This document shows, one piece after another, positions 1-5,612 of a DNA stretch of 5,612 nucleotides. A program made the position numbers and the translations under genes. The stretch is from an uncultured Candidatus Competibacteraceae bacterium. GTDB taxonomy: Bacteria > Pseudomonadota > Gammaproteobacteria > Competibacterales > Competibacteraceae. The stretch lies in assembly GCA_937872125.1 (NCBI GenBank), contig CALMNY010000295.1, positions 1 to 5,612 of the forward strand. Reading direction: 5' to 3'. Position 1 is the first letter of the stretch, and each line of letters opens with the position of its first letter. Under the pieces are notes generated by a model. That model was not told where the DNA came from and ran no database searches. It saw only the letters and a list, made by a program, of their open reading frames with translations.

Positions 1-1
1 T

Positions 2-2644
2 TTAGAATGACCCAAATACGCGGGGCTTGGCGGGTTCCGGCGGCGGCTGGGACTGCCGCTCCTGCCGTTGCCGCTCCAGACGCTGTTGTTCCAGACGCTG
101 CGCTTTGCGCTGCTGCTCTTTTTGTTGCTCCAGCTTCCGTTGTTGCTCCTTTTGTTGCTCCAGCTTCCGTTGCTGTTCCAAACGCTGTTGCTCCTTTTGT
201 TGCTCCAGCTTCCGTTCCAAACGCTGCTGTTCCAAACGCTGTTGCTCCTTTTGTTGCTCCAGCTTCCGTTCCAAAAGCTGCTGTTCCAAACGCTGTTGCT
301 CCTTTTGTTGCTCCAGCTTCCGTTGCTGTTCCAAACGCTGTTGCTGCTGCTTCTGTTGCTGCTGCTTGGCTTCCTGCTCCTGTCGGACTTTTGCCTGCGC
401 CATCTCACGCGTAACGTCCTCCCGCAGACGCGATAGATCACTCTGATTTGCAACTACCGTCAGTCCCTTGTCAATCAGTTCCAGACTATCCTGCAATGCC
501 CCTTTCGCCCGTTGCTGTTGCGCCTGTTGCAGGTATTCCTGGGCGATTTTCTCCAACCCCGCCTGAGCCTGAGCATTGTCGGTATCCAGCTTGAGCACCT
601 GTCGGTACGCCGCTTCAGCGTTTTTTGCTGCCGGGGAGGTCAACTGCCGCTTGGCAGTCTTCCAGTGCCCTTCCGCCTGCTCCAGCAATGCTTTTATCTC
701 TTGCTCGCGTCCGGATGGTTGTTCCGCCTGCCGCTGCTGCTCAACCGCAATTTGGGCGCGCACCGCCTCTTGCAGGGGCAATAACTCCGTATGGTTTGGA
801 ACTGCCTCCAAGCCCTTTTCAATGAACTGCCGGCTGGCGTCGTAATCTCCTTGCTGTTGGGATTCCATCGCCTGCGCCAGATAGCGTTCGGCTTGTTGGC
901 GCCGTTGTTCAGCGTGTGCCTGTTGCCGGGCTTGTTCCGCCTTTCGGCGTTCCGCTTCTTCCGCCTGCCGCCGCGTTTCTTCCTCCCGCCGCTGCTGCTC
1001 GACCGCCACGTGGCGCTGCCGCTCAGCCAGTCGCGCCCTCACCTGTTCACGCAAGGCTAACAAGCCCGGATGATCGGGCGCCGCCAACAGGCCCTGTTCA
1101 ATATGAGCCAGACTGACTTCCAGGAGTCCTTCTTGAAAACCGGTTCGCGCCTGTATCAAAAACTGTTCAGCCTGCAACTGAGCTTGCTGTTGCGCCTCTT
1201 CCCGGGCTTGCCTGGCGTTCAACTGAGCAATCCGCTGCTCGACATCCTGGCGTAAACGCAGTAACTCCGCCTGTTTCGGCGCTACCGCCAGGCCGCGCTT
1301 TATCTGATCCAGGCTATCCTGCAAGGCGCCTGCATTCAGTTGTTGTCGCGCCTTTTTTTCATATTCCCTGGCAACTGTCTCCAACCCGCCCAGCGCCCTC
1401 GGGTTATTTGGATCGAGAGTTAATACCCGTTGGTAAGTCGCCTCGGCATTATCTTCGCCAGCAGTGCCTGCTAATAGTCCCGCCTTAAGCTGAGTCTCGG
1501 CCAATTTTAACAACATTGCTACTTCAGAACTGCGCTGGGTCTGCTGATCTGGGCTAATATTTACGGCAGGTTCCGAAGTCTGAACCTGGTTTGTCAGACT
1601 CCTGAACTTGAAAGCATAAAATCCTATGACAATGGCTATAATCGTTGATGTGCTGAAAAAGATAATAGAGAACCGCGATTTTTTTTTAACCAGGTTGTGA
1701 ATTTTTCCAGTTGCAAACTCAACGACGCTGATATTGTTGGTGACCGTGACTAGTTTCGGCTGTGTTCCGGTATCGCTAGGGAAAACCGACTCCAGTTCTT
1801 GTAAAAATTCGTCTGTATTCTCGTAACGATCCGAAGGTTTTTTTGCGAGTAGTTTATTTAAAATAGGTTTAATATCAGCATATTGTTTGGGCAGTTCTGG
1901 AATAGGATCATGCAAGTGCTTCAAGGCAACCGTAATAGGATTCTCCGCTTCGTATAACCTGCGCCCGGTAAGCATTTCATAAATCACTACGCCAAGGCTA
2001 TACAGGTCAGACTGTATCGTTACAGCCTCGCCCATAGCCTGCTCTGGACTCATATAACCAGGACTGCCAACGATCAACCCGGCGATGGTGTGAACAGTTT
2101 TTGACTCGACGATTCTGGCTACCCCAAAATCAGTCAATACCGGAGAACCATCATGGCGGAACATGATATTGGAAGGCTTGATATCCCGATGAATAATGCA
2201 TTTTCTATGCGCATAGCCGAGTGCCCTTGCTATCGCTCTTGCAATCTGAATTGTGGAATCAAAAGACAAACCCTGCTTAATTTTTTCTCCAAGCGTGCCG
2301 CCGGAGAGGTACTCGATGGATAGAAAAAGCTGATTATCTTCAGAAATACCAACGTCATAGATAGTGACGATATTGGGATGCAATAACCGGGCGAGAATTT
2401 GCCCTTCTTTTTTAAACCGCTGTACAAAATCACTTTCGTCATCCGTTTGCTGAGCCAACACTTTTAAGGCAACCTGACGACTGAGCGATTGCTGAACCGC
2501 GAGATATACAGTCGCCATCCCGCCGCGCCCGATTTCATACTCGATCTCGTAGCCCGGAATTTGTATGGATCGCTGTCGGCGGAGACGCCCGCTCTTTTCG
2601 CTTGCTCCCGGGGAAGCATCTGGAGGTGAGGGCTGGAAACTCAA
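2..2644 (-). CDS. Membrane-anchored Hanks-type Ser/Thr protein kinase with TPR-like repeats and a Q/E/K/R-rich helical tail
   Basis: Seen: 880 residues, complete, ending in TAA at 2-4. Kinase domain about 32-288: glycine loop GRGGMATV (39-46), VALK lysine K61, alpha-C glutamate near E80, HRDIKPSN (152-159, catalytic D154), DFG (172-174), SPE (199-201) and SDLYSLG (212-218). All catalytic residues are present, so it should be active. A lysine-rich stretch (314-324) precedes one hydrophobic helix (about 325-345), giving a cytoplasmic kinase and about 535 residues outside the membrane. Residues 376-750 hold related TPR-like modules in the order A-B-B-B-A-B, with charged helical linkers. Residues 756-865 are almost only Q, E, K, R and L, followed by a Pro-rich end. 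The start is TTG at 2644: it has a strong Shine-Dalgarno, and the first internal Met (43) lies inside the glycine loop. Family knowledge: such kinases phosphorylate Ser/Thr on proteins in response to signals. The ligand and substrates are unknown. The 5' half is much more AT-rich than the 3' half. Confidence 0.93.
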   Translation of the reverse strand: MSFQPSPPDASPGASEKSGRLRRQRSIQIPGYEIEYEIGRGGMATVYLAVQQSLSRQVALKVLAQQTDDESDFVQRFKKEGQILARLLHPNIVTIYDVGISEDNQLFLSIEYLSGGTLGEKIKQGLSFDSTIQIARAIARALGYAHRKCIIHRDIKPSNIMFRHDGSPVLTDFGVARIVESKTVHTIAGLIVGSPGYMSPEQAMGEAVTIQSDLYSLGVVIYEMLTGRRLYEAENPITVALKHLHDPIPELPKQYADIKPILNKLLAKKPSDRYENTDEFLQELESVFPSDTGTQPKLVTVTNNISVVEFATGKIHNLVKKKSRFSIIFFSTSTIIAIVIGFYAFKFRSLTNQVQTSEPAVNISPDQQTQRSSEVAMLLKLAETQLKAGLLAGTAGEDNAEATYQRVLTLDPNNPRALGGLETVAREYEKKARQQLNAGALQDSLDQIKRGLAVAPKQAELLRLRQDVEQRIAQLNARQAREEAQQQAQLQAEQFLIQARTGFQEGLLEVSLAHIEQGLLAAPDHPGLLALREQVRARLAERQRHVAVEQQRREEETRRQAEEAERRKAEQARQQAHAEQRRQQAERYLAQAMESQQQGDYDASRQFIEKGLEAVPNHTELLPLQEAVRAQIAVEQQRQAEQPSGREQEIKALLEQAEGHWKTAKRQLTSPAAKNAEAAYRQVLKLDTDNAQAQAGLEKIAQEYLQQAQQQRAKGALQDSLELIDKGLTVVANQSDLSRLREDVTREMAQAKVRQEQEAKQQQQKQQQQRLEQQRKLEQQKEQQRLEQQLLERKLEQQKEQQRLEQQRLERKLEQQKEQQRLEQQRKLEQQKEQQRKLEQQKEQQRKAQRLEQQRLERQRQERQSQPPPEPAKPRVFGSF
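121..324 (-). repeat. In-frame direct repeat array coding the kinase tail
   Basis: A 21-bp core beginning tttgttgctccagcttccg on the plus strand occurs five times without mismatch, starting at 121, 151, 196, 250 and 304. The steps are 30, 45, 54 and 54 bp, all multiples of three. On the coding strand each core reads about KLEQQK, and the steps give peptide units of 10, 15, 18 and 18 residues. The flanks (roughly 60-120 and 325-375) are degenerate CTG/TTG-rich versions of the same theme. Near-identity at the DNA level, beyond what the peptide needs, suggests recent expansion by slippage or unequal recombination. Confidence 0.93.
196..303 (-). repeat. Two 54-bp tandem units, 53/54 identical
   Basis: Bases 196-249 and 250-303 differ only at 222 (C) versus 276 (A), which changes Arg to Leu in the kinase tail (Leu at about residue 790). 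This is the largest and cleanest unit of the tail array, coding 18 residues per copy. Eighteen residues is five turns of an alpha helix, so unit gain or loss would lengthen or shorten the helix without rotating its face. Confidence 0.9.
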
Positions 2645-2651
2645 AGGCTTA

Positions 2652-2659
2652 TCCCCTCT
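2652..2659 (-). promoter_or_regulatory. Ribosome binding site that fixes the TTG start of the kinase
   Basis: The minus strand reads AGAGGGGA, with eight bases between the G run and the TTG at 2644-2642. No ATG or GTG at this position competes, and starting later would cut into the ATP-binding loop. The TTG start is therefore well supported, and it may hold translation below that of an ATG start. Confidence 0.75.
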
Positions 2660-2700
2660 GTCGTATATCTAAAAATGCAAATCTATAAAGACATTGAAAC

Positions 2701-2729
2701 ATTAAAGTTAATGCAAATTATTTAGTCAA
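2701..2729 (-). promoter_or_regulatory. Sigma70-like promoter of the kinase gene
   Basis: On the minus strand, TTGACT (2729-2724, five of six to TTGACA) is followed by exactly 17 bases and TTTAAT (2706-2701, five of six to TATAAT). Transcription would begin near 2694, leaving a leader of about 50 bases before the TTG start. The surrounding DNA is very AT-rich. A 9-bp direct repeat, aatgcaaat, lies at 2710-2718 in the spacer and at 2674-2682 in the leader, and could be a binding site. Confidence 0.7.
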
Positions 2730-2741
2730 GTGGTAAATTTT

Positions 2742-2761
2742 AAAAACAGGAATCCTGTTTT
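2742..2761 (-). terminator. Rho-independent-type terminator of pyk
   Basis: Beginning about five bases after the pyk stop, the minus strand reads AAAACAGG, loop ATT, CCTGTTTT, then one more T. The stem is 8-9 bp with only a 4-bp GC core, and is flanked by an A run and a T run, so it may be weak or leaky. The hairpin is symmetrical, but no plus-strand gene ends here. It separates pyk from the kinase promoter, whose -35 box starts 12 bases further on. Confidence 0.65.
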
Positions 2762-2765
2762 GCTC

Positions 2766-4238
2766 TCAATCCGCCCGTTCGACCTTCACCACCTTGATCA
2801 TGTTGGCGCCGCCCGACACGCCAATTGGCACGCCGGCGGTAAACACCACGATTTCGCCCTCCCGCACCATGCCCTTGTTCAACAGGCTCTCGGTGGCGGA
2901 GGTCAACAGTTCGTCCACCGAACTGACCTTACCCAGTTGCAAGGGCCTCACCCCCCACACCAGCGCCAGCTTGCGCAGGGTGGCTGGCCTGGAACTGAAG
3001 GCGATCAGCGGCGCCAGGGGCCGAAACTTGGCCAGGCCCAACACGCTGGCCCCGCTGTTGGTGAAGCCGACCAGATAGCGGGCGCACAACTTGTCAGCCA
3101 GCTCCATGGTGGCGAAATGAACGGCGTCCTCGATCTGCAGGCAGGTATTGGCGAATAGTTCCGCCTGGGTCAGTACATTCTTGTGCATCAGCGTCCTGAA
3201 GATGTCGCTGGCCTCGACGTTCAACGCGATGCTGTTCATCATCCGCACCGCCTCGACCGGATATTGACCGGCAGCGGTTTCCGCCGACAACATCACCGCG
3301 TCGGTCCCATCCAGAATCGCGTTGGCGACATCATTGGCCTCGGCGCGGGTCGGACGGGGATGGCTGATCATGGACTCCAGCATCTGGGTCGCGGTGATGA
3401 CCGGTTTGCCGGCGATATTGCACTGGCGGATGATGCTTTTCTGCATCAGCGGCACTTCCTGCGGCGAGGTTTCCACCCCCAGATCGCCGCGCGCCACCAT
3501 GATCGCGTCGGCCACGGCGATAATTCCCTCGATGTGCCGGAAGGCTTCCGGCTTCTCGATCTTGGCGATGATGGGAATTTTGCGCCCGTAGGTGGTCAGC
3601 ATGACCTCAATCAGTTCCCTGACATCGTCGGCGTCCCGCACAAACGACAGCGCGACGTAATCCAGATCGTGTTCGTAGGCGAACGCCAAGTCAGCGCGAT
3701 CCTTGGCGGTGATCGCGGAAATCCTCAGTTTGATATTGGGCAGATTGACGCCCTTGCGCGGCTTGAGCTGACCGCCGTTGACCACCCGGGTAAAAATCTC
3801 GTGACCTTCGATCCGCTCGATGGTCAACTCGATCAGCCCGTCATCAACCAGCACCCGGTCGCTGGGCCGAACTTCCTCGTGCAGACTGCGATGGTCAATA
3901 GCGACTTTTTTAACGCCATCGTGGATGCCGCCCACCCGATCGTCGGTGGTCAGCACCAGGGTTTCGCCTGCCGTTACGTCCAGACGATCACCGTCCAGTT
4001 GACCAAGGCGAATCTTGGGGCCTTGCAAATCCTGAAAAATGGCGACGTGCCGGTTCAACTGGTCCGCCGCTTCCCGCACCAGGCGCACCGACAAGGCGTG
4101 ATCCTCGTGAGTGCCGTGGGAGAAATTCAGCCGGATCACGTCCGCGCCCGCCCGCAGCAGCGCCTCAATGATGTCCAGAGCGCGGGATTTCGGTCCCAGC
4201 GTCGCCACGATCTTGGTGAATTTCATGCTCTCGGCCAT
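2766..4238 (-). CDS. pyk: Pyruvate kinase, PykA-like, K+-independent signature
   Basis: Role: transfers phosphate from phosphoenolpyruvate to ADP, giving pyruvate and ATP, the last step of glycolysis in the cytoplasm; usually a tetramer. Seen: 490 residues, normal family length. TKIVATLGP at the start; IRLNFSHG with R36, N38 and S40; DLQGPKIRLG (70-79); KGVNLP closing the B domain; AKIEKPEAF with K226 and E228; MVARGDLGVE (247-256); ITATQMLESM (281-290); a C-terminal effector-type domain from about 350 with TNSG (393-396). The order is A-B-A-C as in the family, with nothing missing. Start: an ATG at 4247 gives three extra residues but sits directly against a seven-G run. The ATG at 4238 has that run nine bases upstream and is preferred. 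A third ATG at 4226 also fits PykF-like N-termini. The gene is divergent from the GH57 gene and followed by its own terminator. Confidence 0.97.
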   Translation of the reverse strand: MAESMKFTKIVATLGPKSRALDIIEALLRAGADVIRLNFSHGTHEDHALSVRLVREAADQLNRHVAIFQDLQGPKIRLGQLDGDRLDVTAGETLVLTTDDRVGGIHDGVKKVAIDHRSLHEEVRPSDRVLVDDGLIELTIERIEGHEIFTRVVNGGQLKPRKGVNLPNIKLRISAITAKDRADLAFAYEHDLDYVALSFVRDADDVRELIEVMLTTYGRKIPIIAKIEKPEAFRHIEGIIAVADAIMVARGDLGVETSPQEVPLMQKSIIRQCNIAGKPVITATQMLESMISHPRPTRAEANDVANAILDGTDAVMLSAETAAGQYPVEAVRMMNSIALNVEASDIFRTLMHKNVLTQAELFANTCLQIEDAVHFATMELADKLCARYLVGFTNSGASVLGLAKFRPLAPLIAFSSRPATLRKLALVWGVRPLQLGKVSSVDELLTSATESLLNKGMVREGEIVVFTAGVPIGVSGGANMIKVVKVERAD

Positions 4239-4247
4239 GCTTTGCAT

Positions 4248-4254
4248 CCCCCCC
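4248..4254 (-). promoter_or_regulatory. Shine-Dalgarno G tract of pyk
   Basis: Seven G on the minus strand touch the first ATG (4247-4245) with no spacer, but lie nine bases before the second ATG (4238-4236). The spacing favours the second ATG as the true start of pyruvate kinase. Confidence 0.55.
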
Positions 4255-4283
4255 GGTCGGGAAAAGCGATTAAAAACCGAAAA

Positions 4284-4312
4284 ATAATCAAATGTTTATT
4301 TACTACTGTCAA
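4284..4312 (-). promoter_or_regulatory. Likely sigma70-like promoter of pyk
   Basis: On the minus strand a perfect TTGACA (4312-4307) is followed by 17 bases and GATTAT (4289-4284, four of six to TATAAT), in AT-rich DNA. The start would fall near 4277, giving a leader of about 40 bases. The -35 box is strong and the -10 box only moderate, so the exact -10 hexamer may be shifted by a base. Confidence 0.55.
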
Positions 4313-4420
4313 GCCTGGTGAGTTTATCGGGCGCCGCTCTCATGCTCAAATCGGCGGGTGTGGGCGGGCAATTCGCGCCAGCCGGATTAAACTGAATCTG
4401 ACAATGGCAAGAACCCCAAC

Positions 4421-4424
4421 GAGG
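4421..4424 (+). promoter_or_regulatory. Ribosome binding site of the GH57 gene
   Basis: GAGG lies seven bases before the ATG at 4432. An in-frame TAG at 4426-4428 excludes any start further upstream, so this site and ATG define the beginning of the gene. No convincing plus-strand promoter was found between 4313 and 4420. Confidence 0.65.
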
Positions 4425-4431
4425 TTAGGCG

Positions 4432-5612
4432 ATGACTGACGTTTTTACCCGCATTTTGCAACTTGATCTGCCCGAAACGCTGCAATGCGACGAGTCTGGC
4501 AAGAATCCGGCGTTTACCATCACCTTCGTCGCCGACGGGATGATTCCGTTCCCGCAAGTGATCCTGCATGCGCCGGATCGGCAACACCTGATCAAAGGCC
4601 AGGTGCTCCGGGAGACCGTCGCTGGCGGCGAGTATACCTACACCGCCACTGTTCCCGCCGGCCTGCTGTGGCCGGGCGACATCCAGGTGCAGGCGGAAGG
4701 CTGTCGCCAGGCGGACATTCGCCAGGCGGGCGGCGGCGACTGGATCAAGGAATTCCGTCGCCTGCGGCTCACGCCGAACGTCAAAGCGAAACCGGTCATC
4801 CGGGTGGCGACCGGGCCAGGCGATGCGCCGGTCAAGTTGTATTTCGGCATCCACAAGCACATGCACCAGCCCTACTATAACGCCACGGACCGGCATTACT
4901 GGGATGGTGAGAAAGATTCGATTTTCGGGGCGCGCGGCGGCCCCTACACCCATTTCATCCCGACCGCCGTGCGCCAGTACCTCGGCGGCGGTCTGCCCCA
5001 TGCCGGACTTTCGACCAGTTGGAGCGGCTCGCTGATCGAGCAACTTGACCGTTGCGCCGCCGATGGCCTGTGCGGCGGTCGGTTCGGCGGCTGGAATCAC
5101 GAACTGCGCGCCATCGCCCAGGAAAAGACCGCACTCGGTCATCCCCGGGTGGATTTCGTGGCCTTCGGCTTCTTTCATCCGCTAATGGCGCTGATTCCCG
5201 CCCGTAACATCGTTAAGCAGGTCGAGTGGCACCGGGCCATCATCCGCTCCGCGTTCGGCGTTGAGGCGTCCAGCGTGATGTTCCCGCCGGAAACCGCCTT
5301 TCACGTCCGCATGATTCCGGCGCTGAATCAGGCCGGGGTCAAGGCGGTGATTTACGACTCCATTCACCGTTTCCGGGCGTGCCGGGATTATCCCTACGCC
5401 GGCATCAATGAGGGGATGTTGCCGCCCAATCCCGCTGAGCAGGTGAATCCACCGGTCCACGACTGGCTGCAACTGCGCAATATCTGGGCGGGGTCGAAGA
5501 TTTCGCCCAGTCTGCTCAAACCCGAGTACGTGCAATACGAGGACCCGGACGGCCAGGTTCACCAGATCATCGCGGTGCCGGCGGAGCGCTACATCGGCAA
5601 CGAGGATGCGCG
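4432..5612 (+). CDS. Glycoside hydrolase family 57 type protein (5' part, runs off the window)
   Basis: Seen: 393 open codons from ATG 4432 to the edge with no stop; the C-terminal part is missing. Residues about 5-120 look beta-rich and precede the catalytic region; I do not recognise this domain, and a carbohydrate-binding or Ig-like sandwich is a guess. The GH57 core begins near 134: FGIHKHMHQP (138-147) matches the family's HQP motif, GFFHPLMALIP (246-256) the second conserved region, and MFPPETAF (283-290) the third, which in GH57 holds the nucleophile, here E287. The catalytic Asp region lies beyond the window. Family knowledge: GH57 enzymes are retaining alpha-glucan enzymes (amylase, 4-alpha-glucanotransferase, branching enzyme, amylopullulanase) plus some alpha-galactosidases; which one cannot be told. 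No signal peptide is seen, so it is probably cytoplasmic and may act on glycogen. GC-rich like pyk. Confidence 0.85.
   Translation, partial: MTDVFTRILQLDLPETLQCDESGKNPAFTITFVADGMIPFPQVILHAPDRQHLIKGQVLRETVAGGEYTYTATVPAGLLWPGDIQVQAEGCRQADIRQAGGGDWIKEFRRLRLTPNVKAKPVIRVATGPGDAPVKLYFGIHKHMHQPYYNATDRHYWDGEKDSIFGARGGPYTHFIPTAVRQYLGGGLPHAGLSTSWSGSLIEQLDRCAADGLCGGRFGGWNHELRAIAQEKTALGHPRVDFVAFGFFHPLMALIPARNIVKQVEWHRAIIRSAFGVEASSVMFPPETAFHVRMIPALNQAGVKAVIYDSIHRFRACRDYPYAGINEGMLPPNPAEQVNPPVHDWLQLRNIWAGSKISPSLLKPEYVQYEDPDGQVHQIIAVPAERYIGNEDA

Noticed and set aside
7..446. Overlapping plus-strand frames rich in Ala/Val/Pro, Cys/Ser or Leu
   Set aside because: They are translations of the tail repeat array of the kinase in other frames. 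Low-complexity composition follows from the repeat and there is no ribosome site.
2730..3158. Plus-strand open frame of 142 codons
   Set aside because: Antisense to the 3' end of pyk, and its start lies in the terminator/promoter spacer; His/Gln/Gly-rich shadow.
4260..4300. Plus-strand AATAAT at 4283-4288 as a -10 box for the GH57 gene
   Set aside because: The hexamer is good, but the place of the -35 box reads GGAAAA, and the leader would be about 140 bases. Not enough to call a promoter.
3183..4439. Plus-strand open frame of 418 codons opposite pyk
   Set aside because: It lies antisense to a clear pyruvate kinase with all motifs. It is His/Arg/Asp/Gln-rich without any family motif, as expected of a mirror frame in GC-rich coding DNA.
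4404..4439. Mini-frame of 11 codons (MARTPTRLGDD) overlapping the GH57 start
   Set aside because: Could be a leader peptide by position, but no Shine-Dalgarno precedes it and its sequence shows no attenuator-like pattern.
4387..5178. Minus-strand open frame of 263 codons opposite the GH57 gene
   Set aside because: The plus strand holds HQP and other GH57 motifs and a good ribosome site. The minus frame has no recognisable domain and is a GC-rich shadow.
5182..5562. Minus-strand open frame of 126 codons
   Set aside because: Antisense to the GH57 frame, which stays open through the same stretch; no motif of its own.
1..5612. tRNA, rRNA, insertion sequence, CRISPR array or riboswitch
   Set aside because: The window is almost fully covered by three genes, and the two spacers (121 and about 190 bp) show no such structure.

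Overview
The window looks like chromosomal DNA of a GC-rich proteobacterium, most likely a gammaproteobacterium. The pyruvate kinase resembles the PykA type of that class, and spacing, Shine-Dalgarno sites and sigma70-like promoters are bacterial. Genus cannot be fixed from the sequence. A glycogen-handling lineage such as the Competibacter group is only a guess prompted by the GH57 gene.

Layout: (1) 2-2644, minus strand, a complete 880-residue membrane-anchored Ser/Thr protein kinase. It has an N-terminal Hanks-type kinase domain, one membrane helix, a repeated TPR-like helical region, and a Gln/Glu/Lys/Arg/Leu-rich tail coded by an in-frame DNA repeat array. (2) 2645-2765, a compact 121-bp spacer holding the terminator of the gene upstream on this strand and a good sigma70-like promoter and ribosome site for the kinase, which starts at TTG. 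(3) 2766-4238, minus strand, a complete pyruvate kinase with the residue signature of the K+-independent branch. (4) 4239-4431, a divergent intergenic region with a likely pyk promoter (perfect -35 box) on the minus strand and the ribosome site of the gene on the other strand. No convincing plus-strand promoter was seen. (5) 4432 to the window end, plus strand, the first 393 codons of a glycoside hydrolase family 57 type protein. It is open to the edge and lacks its 3' part.

How the genes may work together: GH57 enzymes act on alpha-glucans such as glycogen or starch, and pyruvate kinase closes glycolysis, so the divergent pair fits central carbon metabolism. The kinase is co-oriented with pyk but has its own promoter behind a terminator, so it is probably a separate transcription unit. 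A regulatory link between the kinase and pyruvate kinase is possible but not shown here.

The most unusual part is the kinase gene. Its kinase and membrane half is AT-rich (about 37-45% GC in hand-counted 60-base lines), while its repeat half and the neighbouring genes are GC-rich (about 57-77%). A run of nine A residues in the mRNA lies just before the membrane helix, and the tail array looks able to change length in frame. No RNA gene, insertion sequence, CRISPR array or clearly new multi-gene system was found.
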